Positions 1 through 4,538 of a stretch of DNA of 7,209 nt are shown piece by piece. The notes beneath the pieces were generated by a model. That model did not search any database and was not told where the DNA came from. It saw only the letters and a program-made list of their open reading frames with translations. Position 1 is the stretch's first letter, and each line of letters opens with the position of its first letter. The stretch lies in contig CALJPJ010000110.1 of NCBI GenBank assembly GCA_937980625.1, positions 1 through 7,209 of the forward strand. Reading direction: 5' to 3'. Source of the DNA: an uncultured Bdellovibrionales bacterium (GTDB taxonomy: Bacteria; Bdellovibrionota; Bdellovibrionia; Bdellovibrionales; UBA1609). The translations under genes and the position numbers were made by a program.

Positions 1-1
1 T

Positions 2-325
2 AAAGTAAAAACGCGGGTCTCGCCTCATATTTTATCAAAGCATATCAAGTCAGTAGAAGGGGAATTAAAAAAATTTAATCCTATTAGGTTTAAATCCATT
101 AAATTAGTAGACTCTCCAAATAAAAATGAGTGGATTATTCGTTTTAAAGGGGAGGACCAAGATGGGGCTCTGGTTGGTGCTGTTCAAATGCTATATGATA
201 ACGACCTAGAGATTATTTGGGCTCGTGTGCATACATGGGGAGATATATTAGAAGATGTTTTTTCAGTTCTGGGAAGTAAAGAAAACGTAAATAAGCTACT
301 GCAAGCAAACGAATTGCAAAATTAA
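2..325 (+). CDS. C-terminal end of an ACT-domain protein, probably GlnD-like (5' truncated)
   Basis: The reading frame is open from the left edge to a TAA at 323-325 and gives the last 107 residues of a larger protein. Fragment residues about 45-90 read as an ACT domain: a beta strand (WIIRFKGED), then DGALVGAVQMLY as helix 1, then ARVHTWGDILEDVFSV. This last part matches the 'ARI.T.GerveDlF.v' pattern that closes the final ACT domain of [protein-PII] uridylyltransferases (GlnD). In GlnD the two C-terminal ACT domains sense glutamine and switch the enzyme between PII uridylylation and deuridylylation. The catalytic nucleotidyltransferase and HD domains would lie upstream and are not visible, so another ACT-containing enzyme remains possible. 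The tail after the domain is short and polar (ends LQQANELQN-like, Asn/Gln-rich). There is no convincing terminator right after the stop. Confidence 0.7.
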   Translation, partial: KVKTRVSPHILSKHIKSVEGELKKFNPIRFKSIKLVDSPNKNEWIIRFKGEDQDGALVGAVQMLYDNDLEIIWARVHTWGDILEDVFSVLGSKENVNKLLQANELQN

Positions 326-473
326 GAGGAATATCTTTGCTCGCGTGATATGAAAAAAGATCATCGGCACTATATAAGCAACTTTATAACTCGCTGCGCT
401 GTAAAAAAATAATAGCCTTTAGTGCTAATTTTCAAGACTAAAAGTGGATAGAGTTTTAAAAAAAATAGTCTCA

Positions 474-502
474 TTGATTGGCTTGAGTTTAGTCCATAGA
501 TA
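474..502 (+). promoter_or_regulatory. candidate promoter for the LuxR-type/thioesterase operon (TTGATT-17-TAGATA)
   Basis: TTGATT at 474-479 and TAGATA at 497-502 are separated by 17 nt; each hexamer matches the housekeeping sigma consensus at four positions. It would give a leader of about 195 nt before the LuxR-type gene. In AT-rich DNA such matches occur by chance, and a second candidate lies downstream at 548-556. Confidence 0.25.
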
Positions 503-547
503 TGGAAAATACCAAGACAAATTACTTATATAACCTCGACTTATCAG

Positions 548-556
548 TGGCATAAT
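548..556 (+). promoter_or_regulatory. candidate extended -10 promoter (TGG-CATAAT)
   Basis: CATAAT at 551-556 matches TATAAT at five of six positions and is preceded by TG at 548-549 with one base between, the extended -10 arrangement that can work without a good -35. No good -35 hexamer stands 16-18 nt upstream. Transcription would begin near 563, leaving a leader of about 144 nt before the regulator gene. Confidence 0.3.
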
Positions 557-692
557 GTTTAATTTTTAACCCTAAAATCCAGTCTAGTTTGGAGGAATAG
601 CTAGGAAACTTCTTGCTACAAAACTAAAATCCTGTCAGACTTTTATAGAGTCGGGCAATGAAGTCCAAACGTATTTATTAACCATAGGATTT

Positions 693-700
693 GGGAGGGA
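693..700 (+). promoter_or_regulatory. ribosome binding site of the LuxR-type gene
   Basis: GGGAGGGA ends 6 nt before the ATG at 707, a strong Shine-Dalgarno that fixes this start. It directly follows GGATTT (687-692), which is complementary to two AAATCC copies in the leader. Confidence 0.6.
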
Positions 701-706
701 GCAAGG

Positions 707-1117
707 ATGCTCAGAGATGTTCTAATATCAAAAGGATTATCAAACCGTGAAGCTGAAGTAGCGGAACTTGTAACACAGGGACTTTCTAACAAGGAAGTTG
801 CAAACCGTTTATTTGTTACGGAAAAAACAGTTAAGTTTCACTTAACTAATATTTATAAAAAAATGAGCGTTAAATCACGTGCTCAACTTATCGTATGGTG
901 TTTACCGCATATGAGCTTTATTGAGAAAGATCAAGGTCGTTCAGCGACTCAAGAGCCTACTCAAACGATTAACCAAATGCCTATTGGACAGCAAAATGTA
1001 GCTACAACTATTCCTGCTGGTAATCAAACAATTGGTGGAATTAATCCTGGAGCTGGAAATACTGGTTTTGGTGGAAACAATAACAATGGATCAAATAATG
1101 GTGGTTCAACTTACTAA
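707..1117 (+). CDS. stand-alone LuxR-family (GerE-type) HTH transcriptional regulator with Gly/Asn-rich tail
   Basis: This 136-residue protein is a DNA-binding domain with almost nothing before it. Residues about 9-65 form the four-helix LuxR/GerE domain: LSNREAEVAELV, then GLSNKEVANRLFVTEKTVKFHL (the helix-turn-helix, with the usual S-N-K-E-V-A and T-V-K-x-H), then IYKKMSVKSRAQLI (dimer helix). There is no receiver, PAS or autoinducer-binding domain, so no sensory input is encoded in the protein itself. Residues about 80-136 are low complexity, rich in Gln, Thr, Gly and Asn, ending in FGGNNNNGSNNGGSTY with no charge, and are probably disordered. The ATG has a strong GGGAGGGA site 6 nt upstream. 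The thioesterase gene starts 13 nt after the stop, so the two are probably cotranscribed. Known small LuxR-type proteins act as global or sporulation-type regulators (GerE) or need a partner; the target here is unknown. Confidence 0.85.
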   Translation: MLRDVLISKGLSNREAEVAELVTQGLSNKEVANRLFVTEKTVKFHLTNIYKKMSVKSRAQLIVWCLPHMSFIEKDQGRSATQEPTQTINQMPIGQQNVATTIPAGNQTIGGINPGAGNTGFGGNNNNGSNNGGSTY

Positions 1118-1130
1118 GTATTAGGAAAAA

Positions 1131-1616
1131 ATGTTGGAAGCAAAACCTGTCTCAGATTCAATTGTACATATGACTGAGATGGTGCTTCCAACACATATTA
1201 ACTCATTAAATTCAATTTTTGGTGGAACTATCATGTCTTGGATAGATATAGCCGCCGCAATCTCAGCCCAACGACATAGTTCTAGACCAGTGGTCACAGC
1301 AAGTATTGATGCTTTAAATTTTATTGCGCCTGTATACAAAGGTTGGATAGTAAATTTGATTGCAAGTGTGAACTTTGTTTCCAATACCTCTATGGAAGTG
1401 GGTGTACGAGTAGACGCTGAAAATCCAATTAAAAATAAAAAGTTTCATACAGCAACAGCCTATTTAACATTTGTGGCTCTTGGTGAAGATGGCAAGCCCA
1501 CAGTGGTACCCAAAGTGCAACCAATTACAGATGTGCAAAAAAGACGTTTTGAAGCTGCCCAGTTAAGAAGAGCGTCGCGTTTACAACTTCGCAAATCCAT
1601 TCTAGAAAATTCATAA
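1131..1616 (+). CDS. acyl-CoA thioesterase, hotdog fold (YciA/BACH-like)
   Basis: The 161-residue protein is a single hotdog domain of the cytosolic acyl-CoA hydrolase type, which splits acyl-CoA to free fatty acid and CoA. Diagnostic blocks are residues 20-39 (PTHINSLNSIFGG then MSWID), with Asn24 and Asp39 at the positions that are catalytic in this family; residues 48-68 (RHSSRPVVTASIDALNFIAPV), the strand that lines the CoA site; and 70-97 (KGWIVNL to VGVRVDAEN). Length fits the single-domain bacterial YciA group; members assemble as hexamers. The C-terminal 30 residues are strongly basic (QKRRFEAAQLRRASRLQLRK), a common tail in these enzymes. AGGA at 1123-1126 precedes the ATG by 4 nt. 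It follows the LuxR-type gene by 13 nt, suggesting an operon, and ends only 3 nt from the stop of the opposing ZIP gene. Chain-length preference cannot be read from the sequence. Confidence 0.9.
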   Translation: MLEAKPVSDSIVHMTEMVLPTHINSLNSIFGGTIMSWIDIAAAISAQRHSSRPVVTASIDALNFIAPVYKGWIVNLIASVNFVSNTSMEVGVRVDAENPIKNKKFHTATAYLTFVALGEDGKPTVVPKVQPITDVQKRRFEAAQLRRASRLQLRKSILENS

Positions 1617-1619
1617 TTA

Positions 1620-2381
1620 CTAGTGTAGGTGTAATGCCGTCATCGCAATGGCTGTAGATAAAATTAATGTTATCAAGCCCCACCTAAGCTTTAATGTGGC
1701 CGGAATAAGATGGGCAAACAAATTATAAATCATGACTCCAGTGGCAAAGGGTAAAAGATAGTCAATAAAGCCTATATAAGTACTAATTAAGAAACTCATA
1801 GAAAGGCCTAAGGTTAAAGCTCCAGCAACTATAAAGGCACTTTTGAAGGCTCTTTGCGGCCCCAGTTGACCGGCTAGACTTAAACTAGCTGCTAGTGCTC
1901 CAGCAGGGGCAATATGTAAGTACAAGGCAAAGGCAAGTATAAAGCCTGTTTGGTCATTGGTTAAAAAACCTGTTCCGAGCTCTATTCCGTCAAAAAAAGA
2001 GCAAACCACTAGACAGCTGATGGATGTGCAAGCTGTTTGTTGAGAAAGAAGTTTTTTAGGGTCATGGGTTTCACAGCCAGTTCGCTTGCAAGAAGGGGCA
2101 TTATTAAAAAAGTTTAGCTTTGGTGTTATGTATTGATCACAAATTATAAAACAAAGAATTCCAAGCAGTATTAGTAAAGCCGGCTGTTCATTGTCACTAT
2201 GATTAAAAGATTTAGGTAAAAATTCATGAAAAGTAATGGCCAGTAAAATACCAGCACTGACTGAAATTAATATACTTAATTGTTGCTCATTTTTTTTATT
2301 GGCATATTGAATTAAGATTTGTGCTCCTAGTATAATACTACCTAAGAGAATCAATATAAAAAATATAATGCTAAAACCCAT
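1620..2381 (-). CDS. ZIP-family divalent metal transporter, divergent metal-site motifs
   Basis: The 253-residue protein has about eight hydrophobic segments, as in ZIP (SLC39-like) transporters that carry zinc or iron into the cytoplasm. Visible ZIP marks are TM2 with SAGILLAITFHEFLPKS (H52, E53), TM4 with FFDGIELGTGF (D131, G132, E134), TM5 with LHIAPAGALAASL (H156, P159, G161) and a late segment FATGVMIYNLFAHLIPAT (H224, P227). The usual TM4 His-Asn is replaced by Cys-Ser (C127, S128) and the usual TM5 acidic residues (HExPxE/HxxPEG) by Ala/Gly, so transport chemistry may differ. The loop between TM3 and TM4 (about 93-118) holds C98, C103, H106 and C118, a possible metal-binding loop in place of the more usual His-rich loop. 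It converges on the thioesterase gene with a 3-nt gap. No Shine-Dalgarno precedes the ATG; the promoter at 2387-2417 suggests a leaderless mRNA. Confidence 0.8.
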   Translation of the reverse strand: MGFSIIFFILILLGSIILGAQILIQYANKKNEQQLSILISVSAGILLAITFHEFLPKSFNHSDNEQPALLILLGILCFIICDQYITPKLNFFNNAPSCKRTGCETHDPKKLLSQQTACTSISCLVVCSFFDGIELGTGFLTNDQTGFILAFALYLHIAPAGALAASLSLAGQLGPQRAFKSAFIVAGALTLGLSMSFLISTYIGFIDYLLPFATGVMIYNLFAHLIPATLKLRWGLITLILSTAIAMTALHLH

Positions 2382-2386
2382 ATTGG

Positions 2387-2417
2387 CTTATATCTCGAAG
2401 TAATGTGTTTCTGTCAA
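2387..2417 (-). promoter_or_regulatory. promoter of the ZIP gene, probably giving a leaderless mRNA
   Basis: On the minus strand a perfect TTGACA lies at 2417-2412. Downstream is GATATAAG: GATATA (2394-2389) with a 17-nt spacer, or TATAAG (2392-2387, five of six matches) with a 19-nt spacer. The -10 element ends only 5 to 7 nt before the ATG at 2381, which places the transcription start at or next to the A of the start codon. This agrees with the missing ribosome binding site. Confidence 0.55.
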
Positions 2418-2452
2418 TGCGTATGAAAAGGCAGTTGAAGGATAAACTGTAA

Positions 2453-2577
2453 ATAGCTGTAAAAGCTATGAAATACTCAATTTGAAGCTTTTACTCACTG
2501 TCTGTTAAATATATGGTCTAGTATTATATGTGTAGGTCTGAAATATGAAAAAAGTAAATGATATAAGCTTTAAAGCT
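2453..2577. repeat. two related dyads bracketing the promoter region of the Cys-rich lipoprotein
   Basis: ATAGCT-GTAAA-AGCTAT (2453-2469) is a 6-bp inverted repeat, and AGCTTTAAAGCT (2566-2577) is a perfect 12-bp palindrome. Both run into the same right half AAAGCTATG (2462-2470 and 2572-2580) and start about 110 bp apart. Between them lies the best promoter candidate for the plus-strand gene. They could be paired operator half-sites, but such AT-rich palindromes also arise by chance. Confidence 0.3.
2482..2510 (+). promoter_or_regulatory. candidate promoter of the Cys-rich lipoprotein gene (TTGAAG-17-TTAAAT)
   Basis: TTGAAG (2482-2487) and TTAAAT (2505-2510) are separated by 17 nt, four of six matches each. 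The predicted start near 2517 gives a leader of about 90 nt. TATTAT at 2522-2527 is an alternative -10 without a matching -35. Confidence 0.3.
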
Positions 2578-2597
2578 ATGTACAATTAAGGAGTTAT

Positions 2598-2603
2598 AGG
2601 AGG
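2598..2603 (+). promoter_or_regulatory. strong ribosome binding site (AGGAGG)
   Basis: AGGAGG ends 5 nt before the ATG at 2609 and fixes the start; a second AGGAG lies 10 nt further upstream (about 2589-2593). Confidence 0.7.
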
Positions 2604-2608
2604 CTTAT

Positions 2609-3163
2609 ATGCATAAAGCTTTTAAGGTATTATTTGTTATTCTTACCCTTTTAGGGATTAGCTTCTTTTTTCAAAACTGTAAGGTAAAAAAAAATGAGCA
2701 AGGTCAATATCAATCCATTCAAGATTTCCCTAAAGTTTTTGATAAAATTACATTGAGCACCGGTTTTAGTGATAACGATGCTGAGTTATCCAGCTACTTA
2801 GAAATAGACTTAGAAGCTAATAAAATTGAGTCAAGTTCAAGACGACTAGATAATACTGGTGGGCTTTGTGACAACCAAATGGACATTAGTGATGAGTTGA
2901 AGGCAGAAATTAACGAGAAATACCATAAGTCTAAACTTTGTATTGTATTTGTTGAACCAGCGGCAGACACAGTTTGTACAATGGATATGAAAGCGAATGA
3001 GTACTTAAAAATATACTCTGGTGATAAAAAACAGTTATCAGCCACTTTACTAGGTAAAACCTGTGGGCATAGTGGTGCTATGGATCAGCTATGTGAAGGT
3101 GGACAAGACTTTTTACAGTTACTTGTAAAGATTAATAAAAGCTTAATTGATTCATGTCGCTAA
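2609..3163 (+). CDS. predicted lipoprotein with FQNC lipobox, six further cysteines, function unknown
   Basis: I do not recognise a family. The 184-residue product begins with a lipoprotein signal peptide: HKAFK, a hydrophobic core (VLFVILTLLGISFFF), then FQN-C24, a non-canonical lipobox. The same FQNC appears in the DUF1592-family protein at 4539-6167. After C24 comes a basic stretch (KVKKNEQ), so the mature protein would be anchored in the envelope by its N-terminus. The mature part is acidic in the middle (about 55-105) and holds exactly six further Cys: C87, C111, C123, C152, C162 and C183 (penultimate residue), enough for three disulfides in the periplasm. There is no CxxC or CxxCH. AGGAGG lies 5 nt before the ATG. 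Its stop TAA (3161-3163) overlaps the stop of the opposing DUF1552 gene by 4 nt. Confidence 0.75.
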   Translation: MHKAFKVLFVILTLLGISFFFQNCKVKKNEQGQYQSIQDFPKVFDKITLSTGFSDNDAELSSYLEIDLEANKIESSSRRLDNTGGLCDNQMDISDELKAEINEKYHKSKLCIVFVEPAADTVCTMDMKANEYLKIYSGDKKQLSATLLGKTCGHSGAMDQLCEGGQDFLQLLVKINKSLIDSCR

Positions 3164-4527
3164 ATTTGCGAAATCTCAGATTGACTGTCGCCAAACTTGT
3201 TAAGATGAACTCCATAGCGTTTCATAATTGTTAGCCAAAGGTTATTGAGAGGTTGTCTAGTTTTGCTTTTTACCCCTGTTTTAACTCGGTCGTGGGCTTT
3301 GCCCGCCAAAGCGTAGAATAAATTATTTGGACTATGTGTAGGGCCTTTACTTTGGCAACTTCCATGAACTAACAAAGCTTTATCCAGTAAGCTTTTTCCT
3401 GCAGGGTCTTTGCGAGCATCTAATTTCAATGCAAATTCGGAAAAGTTTTTTGTATGCCAGCGGTTAATTAATTGGAAATCTTGGGCGTTTACTGCCAAGT
3501 TAGTACTGTTTCCTTGGTAAGCAGAGCCGTCAGGCTTTTTTGCCGTGTTGTAATGGGAAAGGCCGTGCCAGTTTGTATTAGGGCCTGTAAAACCAGTGAT
3601 CCAAGTATTTTGCAAAGTACTTGATGGAAAAGAGCGCATAATATTGCTACTAAAAGTGAGCTCACAATCATGAGCAATGATCATAAGTTCTTGCATTAAA
3701 TCTAGCCGTTCTTTGTAAGTGGCTGAAGAGACAGCGTCTATATCTTTATTTAAATTAGTATCAAAAGTGCATTGACGAGTAATATTATCATGGTTTTGTA
3801 TTCCTTTTTCAATTTCCCTTATACTTGTGAAGTACTGATCCAGTTTCAGTTTATCAGCAGAGCTGACTTTTCTATTTAAAGATGTGATTCCATCTTTCAC
3901 CGTATCTAATATACTTAATAAGCCGGGGTTTGAATTTATTGGTTTATTACTTGGATCAAATTTAAAAATTTTATTAAATACATCTTTTGGGTTTGAATAG
4001 TACGGAATGGGCTGATTTGGTCTTTGCCAGGAAAAGACTTTAAACGGTAATTGTGTATTGGGTGGCTCATGCATGAGAATAGAAAGAGTTCTGATTGGTG
4101 CACTAATAGATTGACTGTGAGCTTCTAGCAAGTATTGATCAAAAGTTTTAGTGAATGCTGCGTTGCTATCTGCGATTGGGTTGTTATTAAAGTTTGAATG
4201 AGTAAACGGGCGTCCGCGAGTAAAAGATAAAAAATTTTCTAAGTGGGGGTGGCCTAATGGGCTATGACGAAAAGGGTTGTCAAGTTTTGCAAAGTAACTG
4301 TAGTTATCTCCTAAAATACTGAGTTCCTCGATCATATGTTCAGGAACATAGTTGTTAGCGTCTTCAGCGTAAAACCCATTTGGAAAGTAATCAAAAATAA
4401 AGTGTGGAATATTGTTTGCAGCATAAGCTTTTTTACTTTTTATCATGATATCTAATGTAGGCAAAGCTAAGGTATATCCCATGCTTTGCAAAAATGTTCG
4501 TCTATTAATGTGCCATTTTTTATTCAT
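3160..4527 (-). CDS. DUF1552-family exported protein with Tat-type signal
   Basis: The 455-residue protein matches the DUF1552 family, which is common in Planctomycetes and also found in Bdellovibrio-like and myxobacterial genomes; its function is unknown. The N-terminus has a twin-arginine motif, NRRTFLQSMG (R9, R10, F12, L13), then a short moderately hydrophobic stretch (LALPTL) and a likely signal-peptidase site after AYA (residue 36). Family blocks are FIFDYFPNGF (43-52), LGHPHLENFLSFTRG (91-105), DQYFTSIREIEKGI (230-243), WHGLSHYN (320-327), FALKLDA then SLLDKALLVHGSCQSKGPTHS (365-399) and LLNNLWLT then YGVHLNKFGDS (about 427-448). The GS and His pattern near 389-398 resembles DUF1501-type proteins. 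Tat export suggests folding or cofactor loading in the cytoplasm. AGGA (4536-4533) lies 5 nt before the ATG; the gene begins 11 nt after the upstream lipoprotein gene and is surely cotranscribed with it. Confidence 0.85.
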   Translation of the reverse strand: MNKKWHINRRTFLQSMGYTLALPTLDIMIKSKKAYAANNIPHFIFDYFPNGFYAEDANNYVPEHMIEELSILGDNYSYFAKLDNPFRHSPLGHPHLENFLSFTRGRPFTHSNFNNNPIADSNAAFTKTFDQYLLEAHSQSISAPIRTLSILMHEPPNTQLPFKVFSWQRPNQPIPYYSNPKDVFNKIFKFDPSNKPINSNPGLLSILDTVKDGITSLNRKVSSADKLKLDQYFTSIREIEKGIQNHDNITRQCTFDTNLNKDIDAVSSATYKERLDLMQELMIIAHDCELTFSSNIMRSFPSSTLQNTWITGFTGPNTNWHGLSHYNTAKKPDGSAYQGNSTNLAVNAQDFQLINRWHTKNFSEFALKLDARKDPAGKSLLDKALLVHGSCQSKGPTHSPNNLFYALAGKAHDRVKTGVKSKTRQPLNNLWLTIMKRYGVHLNKFGDSQSEISQI

Positions 4528-4538
4528 TAAAATCCTTT

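Larger units (their letters stand above)
326..706. other. 381-nt gene-free region: candidate promoters and long leader
   Basis: No open frame of useful length with a ribosome binding site is visible here on either strand. The first part, after the ACT-protein stop, has no GC-rich hairpin followed by a T-run. The middle holds candidate promoter elements at 474-502 and 548-556, and the 3' part would be a leader of roughly 140-200 nt for the LuxR-type gene. That leader carries a 9-nt direct repeat (CTAAAATCC at 572-580 and 624-632) whose complement GGATTT lies at 687-692, just before the ribosome binding site. Confidence 0.6.

Noticed and set aside
330..420. Possible terminator after the ACT-domain gene (weak TGAT/ATCA pairing, A-run)
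   Set aside because: Only a 4-bp stem and the run is A on the sense strand, not T; no usable intrinsic terminator.
1121..1384. Minus-strand frame of 87 codons opposite the thioesterase gene
   Set aside because: It is antisense to a well-supported hotdog enzyme, has no ribosome site of note and no recognisable domain.
2015..2045. Inverted repeat ACAGCT/AGCTGT
   Set aside because: It lies inside the ZIP coding sequence, has no T-run in either direction and is short enough to be chance.
2794..3045. Minus-strand frame of 83 codons opposite the Cys-rich lipoprotein
   Set aside because: It mirrors a gene with a strong ribosome site and signal peptide; composition looks like an antisense shadow.
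3489..3677. Minus-strand frame of 62 codons within the DUF1552 gene
   Set aside because: Different frame of a well-conserved family gene; no independent start signal.
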